A DNA stretch of 8,375 nucleotides from Gammaproteobacteria bacterium (GCA_030043215.1 JASHYG010000193.1:1-8375), one strand, 5' to 3'; counted from the first letter of the stretch, positions 1-6,676 are shown. Numbers and translations are program-made. Notes: a model not told the origin generated them from the sequence alone.

Positions 1-414
1 GCAGGGTCGGTACCCGCGGCCGAGCCGCCCTCGTCCGCCCAGGCCCAGATCCTCAAACGGCCGTACATCGTGGAGTGGGTCTACAAGGTCAAGTGGGGCC
101 ACTCGGACGAGTTCTTCGATCTGTTCAAGAAGTACCAGCTGAGGATACTCGACCGGGAGAAGGAGCTCGGGGATGTGCTGAGCTACACGATCTACCGGCC
201 GGGCCTGCACACGAGCGAGGACGAGCGCTGGGACTACACGGTCGTGATCGTCTACAAGAACATTCTCGCGCCGTCGGAGGAGAGCGTGGTCGAGCGGCAG
301 CTGTTCCCGGACCGTGAGACCTTGAGGCGCGATGAGAATCATCGCTGGGAGCTGGTCGAGGCGCACTGGGATCTGCCGATCCGGATCATCGATCCGCATG
401 CGCCGGAGGAGTGA
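1..414 (+). CDS. C-terminal part of a small, probably exported protein of unknown function
   Basis: The reading frame is open from base 1 to the TGA at 412-414, giving 137 visible residues with the start outside the window. A GTG at 70 could be read as a start, but the frame continues upstream through an Ala/Pro/Ser-rich stretch ending SSAQAQ. That looks like the end of a signal peptide with an AxA-type cleavage site, so GTG-70 is probably an internal Val. The mature part begins near ILKRPYIVEW and is rich in charged and aromatic residues. It alternates predicted strands (YIVEWVYKVKW, WDYTVVIVYKN) with a charged helix (HSDEFFDLFKKYQ). This resembles the ferredoxin-like fold of dimeric alpha/beta-barrel (NIPSNAP/EthD-like) proteins, but only in pattern; I do not recognise the family. 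It lies 103 bp upstream of the sulfate-binding protein on the same strand. No function is assigned. Confidence 0.75.
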   Translation, partial: AGSVPAAEPPSSAQAQILKRPYIVEWVYKVKWGHSDEFFDLFKKYQLRILDREKELGDVLSYTIYRPGLHTSEDERWDYTVVIVYKNILAPSEESVVERQLFPDRETLRRDENHRWELVEAHWDLPIRIIDPHAPEE

Positions 415-426
415 CGGGTAACCGAA

Positions 427-464
427 TTGTCACCCGACGCAGACTGACTTTGTCACCGGACGCA
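427..464 (+). repeat. 15-bp direct repeat upstream of the sulfate-binding protein gene
   Basis: TTGTCACCCGACGCA (427-441) and TTGTCACCGGACGCA (450-464) differ at one base, and their starts are 23 bp apart, roughly two helical turns. They lie 54-91 bp upstream of the ATG at 518, in the only non-coding gap before this gene. A paired binding site for a transcription factor is a reasonable inference; the factor is unknown. Confidence 0.75.
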
Positions 465-471
465 CTCTAAG
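444..471 (+). promoter_or_regulatory. Possible sigma-70 promoter of the sulfate-binding protein gene
   Basis: CTGACT (444-449, 4 of 6 matches to TTGACA) and TCTAAG (466-471, 4 of 6 to TATAAT) are separated by 16 bp. The second copy of the direct repeat fills almost the whole spacer, and the first copy lies just upstream of the -35. A protein bound to the repeats would then block or modulate this promoter. Both hexamers are weak matches, so the call is tentative. Confidence 0.22.
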
Positions 472-517
472 GTCCGAGCTCGGCACGAGCGGTGTCGCTG
501 CGGACGGCTCGATCGAC

Positions 518-1558
518 ATGAAATCCATCAGGTGGAAGCTCTACGCGAGGCTCGCCTCCGCGGCGGCGGCGCTGTTGCTGGGCGCATCCGTCTCCCTCCT
601 GGCGCCGGCGCCGGCCCGTGCAGCGAAGACCGTCACGCTGCTCAATGTCTCCTACGACCCGACCCGGGAGCTCTACCGGGCGTACAACGCCGCGTTCGCG
701 CGATACTGGCAGGCCAGGACGGGAGAGGCCGTGCGGATCGAGATGTCGCACGGAGGCTCGGGCAAGCAGGCCCAGTCGGTCATCGCCGGGCTGCCTGCAG
801 ACGTGGTGACCCTGGCGCTGGCGGGCGACATCGATGCCATCGCAACGGAGGGTAAGCTGCTGCCGATCAACTGGCAGAGCCGGCTGCCGGACGACAGCGC
901 GCCGTACACGTCCACCATCGTGTTCCTCGTGAGACGGGGCAATCCCAAGGGCATCCATGACTGGGGCGACCTCATCAAGCCCGGCGTGCAGGTCGTCACA
1001 CCGAACCCGAAGACCTCGGGCGGCGCTCGCTGGAACTACCTCGCCGCCTGGGCGTGGGCGCTGCGGCAGCCCGGAGGGAATGCGGCGACCGCGAAGCAAT
1101 TCGTGCGAGAGCTCTTTCAGCACGTTCCCGTGATGGATACCGGCGCACGGGGCGCGACCGGCACGTTCGTCCAGCGCGGCATCGGTGATGTGCTGCTCGC
1201 CTGGGAGAACGAGGCTCATCTCGCCATCGAGGAGGAGGGCTCGCGGAATCTCGAGATCGTCGTCCCCTCGATCAGCATCCTTGCCGAGCCGTGCGTTGCC
1301 GTCGTCGACCAGGTGGTATTACGCCACGGCACGCGTGAGGTCGCGCAAGCCTACCTCGGATATCTCTACAGCAAGGAGGGCCAGGAGATCATCGCGCGCC
1401 ACTTCTACCGCCCACGCAACCCCGAGGTTCTTGCGGAGTACGCATCGGTGTTCCCCGAGGTGCGGCTCGTCACGATCGGGGACTTCGGCGGTTGGGCGAG
1501 GGTGCAGAAGGAGCACTTCGGCGAGGGCGGTATATTCGACCAGATCACCGGAGAGTGA
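518..1558 (+). CDS. sbp: Periplasmic sulfate-binding protein of an ABC transporter
   Basis: This 346-residue precursor is the substrate-capture subunit of a sulfate (possibly also thiosulfate) importer and acts in the periplasm. A basic start (MKSIRWK) and a long Ala/Leu stretch form a signal peptide, with likely cleavage after APARA near residue 35. The mature part shows the family's hallmark blocks: [13 protein letters not shown] (41-53), SHGGSGKQA (77-85), ADVVTLAL (94-101), [12 protein letters not shown] (163-174), [22 protein letters not shown] (two blocks, 211-232) and [12 protein letters not shown] (247-258). By analogy with the Salmonella protein, S167-G168-G169, A213 and W229 are likely sulfate contacts. 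Length fits the family. Small differences are Cys259 where Pro is usual and GATGTF rather than GATTTF. The ATG at 518 has no clear ribosome-binding site, but no in-frame alternative close by looks better. No cysT, cysW or cysA gene is next to it, so it depends on a permease and ATPase encoded elsewhere. CysP, the thiosulfate-binding paralogue, is the alternative name. Confidence 0.93.
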   Translation: MKSIRWKLYARLASAAAALLLGASVSLLAPAPARAAKTVTLLNVSYDPTRELYRAYNAAFARYWQARTGEAVRIEMSHGGSGKQAQSVIAGLPADVVTLALAGDIDAIATEGKLLPINWQSRLPDDSAPYTSTIVFLVRRGNPKGIHDWGDLIKPGVQVVTPNPKTSGGARWNYLAAWAWALRQPGGNAATAKQFVRELFQHVPVMDTGARGATGTFVQRGIGDVLLAWENEAHLAIEEEGSRNLEIVVPSISILAEPCVAVVDQVVLRHGTREVAQAYLGYLYSKEGQEIIARHFYRPRNPEVLAEYASVFPEVRLVTIGDFGGWARVQKEHFGEGGIFDQITGE

Positions 1559-2972
1559 GCCGTGCGAGCCGCTCGGGCTGCGCCACCGTGAGGCGGGGCG
1601 CGAGCAGATGGCGCGCAAGCCTCTCGGCGTATTCGCGCAGCTCCTGGACGGCCGTCGTTTCCCAGTGGTGGGCCCGCAGCATCGGTCCCACGTAGAAAAG
1701 ACGATTCGAGGCGCTGCCGCGGGAATCGACGAGAGCGCTCTGCGCGGTGGTCCGCAGACCGAGGCCGAGCGTATCCGCAACGGCAAGCCCCTGGGAGAGG
1801 AGCGAGCGCAGCAGGGGATCGCGGGAGCGACGGACATCGTAATCCGGTCCGGTGCAATTCACGACGCGATCGACCCACAGAGTTGAAATGCGCTCGGTTC
1901 CTCGCACGCACCAGTCAACGCGGATTCGCCTGCCGACGAGCTGGAAGCCCCTGAGACGCCCCGCATGCACCTGGAGCTTCCCGTGTCGGCGCAGCTGCTC
2001 GAGCGCCGTGTGAGTCCGATCGGGCAGCCGGTGTCGATGAATGTCCCAGTAACAGCGCGCGTGCCTGAGAAAGCGGCACCGCTCGCGAATCGGCATGCGC
2101 TGCCAAAGGGTGGGCGCGAGGGTGCGGGCGAGCGTGATCGCCTCGCGCCAATCTCCTCCGCGGCTCTCCATGTCCTGCGATAGCGTTCGGACCACGCGGA
2201 ACAGCTGGCGCATCGAGAGCGAGGCCGACCGCAGCAACGCGCGCGCGTCACCCTCGATGTGGGTGTGCCGGAAGGCGGTCTGGGCAGGAGGAACCAGTCC
2301 GTGCCGGGAAATCGCGTGAATCTTCGCGCTCGGGGAAGCTTCGGACCCCGCGAGAACGATGTCCGCCATCGTGAGCCCCGTGCCGACGACGAGCACGGTC
2401 TCGCCCGGCAGGAACGACGGGGGCACGCTCCACGGGTCCTCGATGTATCGAGGACAGCTCCACAGCGCCTCCGAGCCCGGAAGCCGCGCAGGCGCCGGAT
2501 TGCCCAGGGCGAGCACCACTTCATCGGCGGTCAGTCCGCGCCCGTCCGCGAGACGCACGTGAATCGGCGAGACGTCTGCAGCCCGCTCGATGGAGCTCAC
2601 CTGGCCCCGTATCCGCTCGAGACGCACGTGGGGCGGAGCAGCAAGCTCCGCCGCACCCAGCGTCGATTCGAGATAGTCCCCGTAGAGCTCGCGGGGAAGG
2701 AAGTCCTCGGCCGTCGTGCCGGGCAGCCGGCGCTGCGCAAAGGTCAGGAAGTCAGTGGGCTCCGCGGAGGTTGCCGACATGCGCCCGGCTGGGACGTTGA
2801 GGAGGTAGGGGTATTGCCGGCGGGCGTAGGCGACACCGCGGGCGGCGTCCGCTCGGTCCACCAGCGTCACCCGGAGCGGTCTCTCGCCGGCGAGCCTCAG
2901 GAGATTGATCGCGACGGCCGTGCCGCTGAAGCCCGCGCCGACGATGACGATCGTTCGCGGAGCGTCTCGCAT
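1545..2972 (-). CDS. FAD/NAD(P)-binding protein (NAD_binding_9 / COG4529 type)
   Basis: This predicted cytoplasmic flavoprotein has 475 residues. The N-terminal Rossmann motif is VGAGFSG (11-17), followed by the acidic end of the second strand at VTLVDR (35-40). The block GVAY...[11 protein letters not shown] (46-66) is typical of the COG4529 group. ALGN (155-158) follows the first half, and a second dinucleotide-binding motif, [10 protein letters not shown] (195-204), suits NAD(P)H. The C-terminal half contains VNCTGPDYD (371-379) and the FAD-closing segment [20 protein letters not shown] (425-444). The family is thought to include oxidoreductases or monooxygenase-like enzymes, but its substrates are mostly unknown and none can be named here. 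The ATG at 2970-2972 follows AGAGAGGA with a 9-base spacer; that site lies inside a hairpin. The gene lies 158 bp downstream of the porin gene on the same strand. Its 3' end overlaps the convergent sbp gene by 14 bp. Confidence 0.88.
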   Translation of the reverse strand: MRDAPRTIVIVGAGFSGTAVAINLLRLAGERPLRVTLVDRADAARGVAYARRQYPYLLNVPAGRMSATSAEPTDFLTFAQRRLPGTTAEDFLPRELYGDYLESTLGAAELAAPPHVRLERIRGQVSSIERAADVSPIHVRLADGRGLTADEVVLALGNPAPARLPGSEALWSCPRYIEDPWSVPPSFLPGETVLVVGTGLTMADIVLAGSEASPSAKIHAISRHGLVPPAQTAFRHTHIEGDARALLRSASLSMRQLFRVVRTLSQDMESRGGDWREAITLARTLAPTLWQRMPIRERCRFLRHARCYWDIHRHRLPDRTHTALEQLRRHGKLQVHAGRLRGFQLVGRRIRVDWCVRGTERISTLWVDRVVNCTGPDYDVRRSRDPLLRSLLSQGLAVADTLGLGLRTTAQSALVDSRGSASNRLFYVGPMLRAHHWETTAVQELREYAERLARHLLAPRLTVAQPERLARLTLR

Positions 2973-2981
2973 CCTGCAGCG

Positions 2982-3016
2982 TCCTCTCTCGCGCCCACGA
3001 TGGGCGCGAGAGAGGA
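2982..3016 (-). promoter_or_regulatory. Perfect 16-bp hairpin covering the ribosome-binding site of the FAD-protein gene
   Basis: On the transcribed strand, TCCTCTCTCGCGCCCA (3016-3001) pairs without mismatch with TGGGCGCGAGAGAGGA (2997-2982) across a 3-base loop. The 3' arm contains the AGAGAGGA ribosome-binding site, 9 bases before the ATG. No T-run follows, so it does not look like a standard intrinsic terminator for the porin gene. A translation-limiting leader hairpin or an RNA-stability element is the better reading. The pairing is seen directly; the role is inferred. Confidence 0.7.
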
Positions 3017-3130
3017 GCCTAGCGGAACGCCGATATCAAGCCAGTCGTTGCCCGGTGATAATTCGGGAGCATTCGGGCGGGCGTGGCTTCTCGGGCGGTG
3101 ACATTTCCGGAATATCGTCATGCTTCCCGG

Positions 3131-4372
3131 TTAGAACGCCCACTGGAGGTACACGCCGTACTCCCTGAAGGTGCCGGAGCCGGCGGCGGTCGCGCCGCCG
3201 ATGGTGTACGAGCCGTTGGCATCCGCGCCCGAGATCGAGTTGGAGCCGCCCGTCACTCTCTCGTACTTGTCGACCAGCGCCACATCGAGCTGCTTGAGGA
3301 TCTCGTAGGAGACCCCAAAGTTGTAGTACGAATCGGTGAGCGCGCGCGCCACGTCCTCGCTCAAGTGAGCGTCGTCGTAACGGGCGAACACCGCCCATTT
3401 GGGCGTGAAGTTATAGGACGCCCACGCCGAGTAGCCTGCCGCCGCGTCGGTGGCCGGTTCCGCGCCCGAGCTCGTCACGACGGACGAGGTGCCGTACACG
3501 GCGGCAGTCGTGTTGTTCACCGTCTTGTAGTCATTGGCCCTGAAATACTCGGCGCCGACGCGCAGGCCGTTGTAGTTGAAGGCGACCACGCCGTCGAGGC
3601 GGCTCGCCGTATGGTTCGGAAAGGCCGCGTTGGACGCGGTGACCTGTCCCAGGTGGCCGACATAGTATCCAATGCCGACCGTCAGCCAGTCGACCGGCTT
3701 CACGCCGACCACACTATCCAGGTCGACGAACTTCGTGCGTGTGGGATTCTTGTACCCGCCGCCGTCCACCCCGCCGACGGAGTAGAAGATCCGCCCCTCG
3801 TCGAACGAGCCGCTCGCGTAGGCGCCCCAGTCGTCGGGTGTGGCGAATCCGAGGCGGTCCGTCGTCGTTTTCTCGATCCATCGATTGCCATAGAGATTGG
3901 TATCGAGCGCCAACCAGGCGGTATCGGTGGAGCCGACGTTCAGCTGGAAGGCCTTGCTGAAAGCGCCCTGCAGATAGAGTTTCTTGATGTACACCTCCGT
4001 GACGCCGCCGCTGGTGGTCTGGCTGGTCAGTGCGCTCGTCGTGCCGGTCGGCGATGTGTCGACCGTGCTCGTGGTCGAGGTGGCGTACTGGGCGTCCGTC
4101 GTGAGATTCGCGGACCAGATGTCATTGAAAGTGTGATTGACGATCAGGTACAGGCGCTTCACGTCGAAGCCCACCCCGTCGGGCGCGGTCTCGACCGGGA
4201 CCCCCTTGGAATTGTCGTTCTGCAGGTTGATGTAGCTCAGGTCGGTGAACACCTGCCCGCCGAGCGTGGTGTTGTCTCCCAGGTCCACGGCGAAGGCAGG
4301 TAGTGCGACGAAAGCAGTCGTTGCGGCGGCGCAACTCGCAATCGTGACTGCTTTGAGGGTCTGTTTGCGCAT
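3131..4372 (-). CDS. Outer-membrane porin-like beta-barrel protein
   Basis: This 413-residue precursor probably forms a channel in the outer membrane. A signal peptide (MRKQTLK followed by a hydrophobic, Ala-rich stretch) ends at LPAFA with likely cleavage after residue 28. The mature chain has no Cys and is rich in alternating polar/aromatic strands, for example VKRLYLIVNH (71-80), EVYIKKLYLQGAF (126-138), WLTVGIGYYVGH (229-240), GLRVGAEYFRAN (269-280) and KWAVFARYDD (325-334). It ends in YGVYLQWAF, the aromatic C-terminal strand with final Phe recognised by the BAM assembly machinery. A Ser/Thr-rich stretch at 97-123 is probably a surface loop. The ATG at 4370-4372 follows GGGAG with an 8-base spacer. 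The substrate cannot be deduced. The gene lies downstream of the regulator-kinase pair on the same strand and has its own 208-bp leader/promoter gap, so it may be a target of that pair. Confidence 0.82.
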   Translation of the reverse strand: MRKQTLKAVTIASCAAATTAFVALPAFAVDLGDNTTLGGQVFTDLSYINLQNDNSKGVPVETAPDGVGFDVKRLYLIVNHTFNDIWSANLTTDAQYATSTTSTVDTSPTGTTSALTSQTTSGGVTEVYIKKLYLQGAFSKAFQLNVGSTDTAWLALDTNLYGNRWIEKTTTDRLGFATPDDWGAYASGSFDEGRIFYSVGGVDGGGYKNPTRTKFVDLDSVVGVKPVDWLTVGIGYYVGHLGQVTASNAAFPNHTASRLDGVVAFNYNGLRVGAEYFRANDYKTVNNTTAAVYGTSSVVTSSGAEPATDAAAGYSAWASYNFTPKWAVFARYDDAHLSEDVARALTDSYYNFGVSYEILKQLDVALVDKYERVTGGSNSISGADANGSYTIGGATAAGSGTFREYGVYLQWAF

Positions 4373-4379
4373 TGAGAGG

Positions 4380-4410
4380 GCTCCCGATGATTGATTGGTA
4401 GCATCGGAGC
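4380..4410 (-). promoter_or_regulatory. Hairpin covering the ribosome-binding site of the porin gene
   Basis: On the transcribed strand, GCTCCGATG (4410-4402) pairs with CATCGGGAGC (4389-4380), giving nine pairs with a single bulged G and a 12-base loop. The GGGAG ribosome-binding site (4385-4381) is inside the 3' arm, 8 bases from the ATG. Base pairing would hide the ribosome-binding site, so translational control is possible. Only the pairing is directly visible. Confidence 0.5.
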
Positions 4411-4422
4411 TCGCCCCGAATG

Positions 4423-4439
4423 CACATCTGTCCGATGTG
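4423..4439. repeat. Inverted repeat CACATC-N5-GATGTG in the porin upstream region
   Basis: This is a perfect 6-bp dyad with a 5-bp centre, 51-67 bp upstream of the porin ATG. The spacing suits a dimeric DNA-binding protein, or a short hairpin in the leader RNA. Sites this short arise by chance fairly often. Confidence 0.4.
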
Positions 4440-4580
4440 GGGGAAATGCTAAGGATCGCGGGTTATGAAGTCGGTACAGGGGGGGTGATAATGAGGTTAT
4501 AGATGAGCCTCGCGGTATCAACCGTCGTGACGAGGGCGGTCGGATCGAGGAGAGTCTCGGGAAGGAGCGAAGTGCGGGGC

Positions 4581-5924
4581 TCAGGCGGGATGTGATCGGC
4601 AGTCGATCACTGCGCGCAGGCCCGGACTTGCGTCCTCGAGGGTGAGCTCGAAGCCGTGGAGCCTCACGATCGCGGCGACGACACTCAAGCCCAGTCCGGA
4701 GCCCGGGATGGGCCGGTTGCGATCGGCGCGATAGAAGCGCTGCAGAACCGCCGCACGCTTGTCGGAGGGGATGCCTGGGCCATCGTCCTGGACGATGATC
4801 CGGGGCACCGCCGGATCGTCGCCGAGCCGGACCCGCACCGTGCTGCCGCGGCCGGCGAACTTGATCGCATTGTCGACCAGATTGCAGACTGCCTCGAAGA
4901 GCAGCTTGCGGTCGGCTTCGACGAAAGCACTCGGCCCGCCGACCAGCAACAAACGCACGCCTCCGGCTTCGGCGAGCGGCTGATAGAGGTCCTCGATCGG
5001 CGCGATCACCTCGGCGAGATCCACGTGCGAGAAGCCCGCGCGGCGCTGCCCGGCGTCGAGCTCGGCGATGCGCAGGATGGCGCGGAAGCGATCGAGGAGC
5101 TCGTGGAGTCCGGCCGCGACGTGGGCCACCTCTTCCGGGTCCACGCTCGGACTCAACTGGATGCGGCGCAGATCGATCGTCGCGCGGGACAGGGGCGTCA
5201 GCAGGTCGTGCGCGATGGTCTCGGTTGCCCCCTTCACTTCCGACATCAGCCGCTCGACCTCGTCCATCATGTTGTTCACGGTGGTCGCGAACATGTTGAG
5301 CTCGTCGCGGCGCTGGCCGGCGGGCATTCTTCGCTTGAGATCCCCGTGCGCGATGTCCTGGGCCGCGGCCTGGAGGCTCCGCAGCCGCCTGAGCGGCCCG
5401 ATGCTGAGGGCCGTGCCGCATCCGAGGCCCACGAGCAGGATCGAGACGCCGCTCCAGATCAGGGCCGATGCGATGATGGTCCGCATCTCTTGCAGCTGGC
5501 TCACGTCTCGTCCGACGACGAGCACGTCGCCGGACGGCAGGCGCCGGGCGACGACCCGCGCGCTCACGGGAAAGCCGGCGGTGGGCGGGATCTCGAGCGG
5601 CGGGCCGTCCACGCGCAGCCCGGGGGGCAGCGCCGCGAGATTGCCCGCCGCCCACGCGCCGTCCGCGGCAAAGAGCGCGAAGATGTTCGTCTTGTCGCCA
5701 TTGAGGGCGAGCTCTTCCTTCACCCGCTGGCGCAGGCCCGGACGCGGGGAGCGCGCGAGGCCGTCCGCCTCGGTGGCGAGAATGCCGTCCACGCGGCGGC
5801 TCAAGAAGACGGCGGATTGCAGATAGACCATGCCGAGCAACGCGAGCGTGCCCAAGGCGAACAACAGGCCGTAGAGCACCGTGAGCCGGAACGTCGTCGT
5901 GTGCCAGAGCGCTCTAAGCTGCAT
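4581..5924 (-). CDS. Membrane sensor histidine kinase (EnvZ/QseC-like layout)
   Basis: This 447-residue inner-membrane kinase autophosphorylates on His and passes the phosphate to the adjacent regulator. A first membrane helix (about 14-36) and a second (about 150-172) flank a periplasmic sensor segment of about 110 residues with no recognisable domain. A HAMP linker follows (about 173-224). The phosphoacceptor block is TIAHDLLTPLSR with His239; the usual Arg of HDLRTPL is Leu here. The ATPase domain carries the N box NLVDNAIKF (348-356), the G1 box DDGPGIP (380-386), the RFYRAD segment (396-401) and the G2 box GSGLGLS (408-414). All catalytic boxes are present, so it should be active. The ATG (5922-5924) overlaps the end of the regulator gene by 11 bp, which points to coupled translation. 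The signal sensed is unknown. The gene ends 208 bp before the porin gene. Confidence 0.93.
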   Translation of the reverse strand: MQLRALWHTTTFRLTVLYGLLFALGTLALLGMVYLQSAVFLSRRVDGILATEADGLARSPRPGLRQRVKEELALNGDKTNIFALFAADGAWAAGNLAALPPGLRVDGPPLEIPPTAGFPVSARVVARRLPSGDVLVVGRDVSQLQEMRTIIASALIWSGVSILLVGLGCGTALSIGPLRRLRSLQAAAQDIAHGDLKRRMPAGQRRDELNMFATTVNNMMDEVERLMSEVKGATETIAHDLLTPLSRATIDLRRIQLSPSVDPEEVAHVAAGLHELLDRFRAILRIAELDAGQRRAGFSHVDLAEVIAPIEDLYQPLAEAGGVRLLLVGGPSAFVEADRKLLFEAVCNLVDNAIKFAGRGSTVRVRLGDDPAVPRIIVQDDGPGIPSDKRAAVLQRFYRADRNRPIPGSGLGLSVVAAIVRLHGFELTLEDASPGLRAVIDCRSHPA

Positions 5925-6594
5925 TGAGCACGTAACCCACGCCGCGCTCGGTGTGGATGAGCGATGACGCGCCAGGCTCGTCGATCTTCTTGCGCAACCT
6001 GCCGATGTGCACGTCGATCAGATTCGTACCCGGGTCGAAGTAATATTCCCACACGCGCTCGAAGATGATCCGGCGGCTGAGCAGCTGCCCCGAGTGGCGC
6101 ATCATGAACTCGAGCAGCTTGAATTCCATCGGGAGCAGCTCGATGTGGCGCCCGTTGCGCCGCGCTTCGCGCGCCACCAGATCGAGCTCCAGGTCGCCCA
6201 CGCGCAGCAGCAAATCCGTCTTGGCCGTCCGGTCGTGTCGGCGAAGCAGCACTTGAACGCGAACGACGAGCTCGCTCGGCGCGAAAGGCTTGACGAGGTA
6301 ATCGTCGCCACCGACGCGCAGCCCCTCGACGCGGTCATCGACATCTCCGAGGGCGCTCAGCAGCAGAACGGGCGTATCCACTCCGGCCTCGCGCATGGCT
6401 TTGACGATCTGCAGGCCGTCGCAACCGGGTAGCACACGATCGAGCGTGATGGCATCAAACCGGTCGGTCAGCGCGAGCTTCAATCCCTGGTGGCCGTCGA
6501 CGCATTGCTTGGTGCGAAACCCGGCGGCGGCGAGACAGGCCACGATTTCCCTGGCCGTCTCGACGTCGTCATCGATCACGAGAACTCTAGCCAT
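5914..6594 (-). CDS. OmpR/PhoB-family response regulator
   Basis: This 226-residue cytoplasmic transcription factor is the partner of the downstream kinase. The receiver domain (1-115) has the acidic pocket DDD (8-10), phosphoacceptor Asp52 in LDRVLP, Ser80 and Lys102 in VKPF. The block ALGDVDDRVEGL followed by GGDDYL is typical of a large proteobacterial subgroup. The C-terminal winged helix (about 128-226) contains LLPMEFKLLEFMM, the VWEYYFDPGTNLIDVHIGRL recognition region and TERGVGYVL. The frame stays open upstream to 6672, but the ATG at 6592-6594 gives the standard MARVLVIDDD start, and the upstream extension would translate a perfect hairpin. The ribosome-binding site is weak (GGGG about 9 bases upstream). 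The DNA targets are unknown; the porin gene downstream is the obvious candidate. Confidence 0.93.
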   Translation of the reverse strand: MARVLVIDDDVETAREIVACLAAAGFRTKQCVDGHQGLKLALTDRFDAITLDRVLPGCDGLQIVKAMREAGVDTPVLLLSALGDVDDRVEGLRVGGDDYLVKPFAPSELVVRVQVLLRRHDRTAKTDLLLRVGDLELDLVAREARRNGRHIELLPMEFKLLEFMMRHSGQLLSRRIIFERVWEYYFDPGTNLIDVHIGRLRKKIDEPGASSLIHTERGVGYVLNAA

Positions 6595-6645
6595 CGAATG
6601 GCCCCGGCACAGAGATTGGCCCACGAGGCCGTTCAGGAGCATTCC

Positions 6646-6670
6646 GGGGCGCCGCTTCCTGCGGCGCCCC
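6646..6670 (-). promoter_or_regulatory. Perfect 10-bp GC hairpin in the leader of the two-component operon
   Basis: GGGGCGCCGC and GCGGCGCCCC flank a 5-base loop with no mismatch, 52-76 bases upstream of the regulator ATG and 82 bases after the stop of the preceding gene. No T-run follows on either strand. It may act as a terminator-like barrier between the two genes, or as a structured or stabilising 5' leader of the regulator-kinase mRNA. Confidence 0.55.
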
Positions 6671-6676
6671 ATCTCA

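Noticed and set aside
70..72. GTG at 70 as the start of the first gene
   Set aside because: The frame is open to base 1 and the upstream residues resemble a signal-peptide end; no ribosome-binding site precedes the GTG.
411..433. GTGAC...GTCAC inverted repeat as a terminator of the first gene
   Set aside because: Only five pairs with a 13-base loop and no T-run; the GTCAC arm is part of the direct repeat instead.
2259..3101. 280-codon plus-strand frame opposite the flavoprotein and its leader
   Set aside because: It has no recognisable motifs, and the minus strand encodes two clear dinucleotide-binding motifs across the same bases.
3083..4303. 406-codon open frame on the plus strand opposite the porin gene
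   Set aside because: It is rich in Arg, Gly, Val and His with no recognisable motif, and the opposite strand encodes a convincing signal peptide and barrel ending in Phe. Long antisense open frames are expected in GC-rich DNA.
4495..4521. TTGATA and TATAAC on the minus strand as the porin promoter
   Set aside because: Both hexamers match consensus well, but they are only 14 bp apart, too close for a normal sigma-70 promoter.
4237..5655. 472-codon minus-strand frame overlapping the kinase and the porin start
   Set aside because: The translation is dominated by Arg, Pro and Ala runs and runs through the gap before the porin; the kinase frame carries all catalytic boxes.
4656..5927. 423-codon plus-strand frame opposite the kinase
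   Set aside because: It is low-complexity Arg/Ala/Glu/His-rich and mirrors the kinase codons; no domain is visible.
6595..6672. 26-residue N-terminal extension of the response regulator
   Set aside because: The extension (MGRRRKRRPG...) would translate the perfect hairpin, and family members begin directly at the MARVLVIDDD-type strand.
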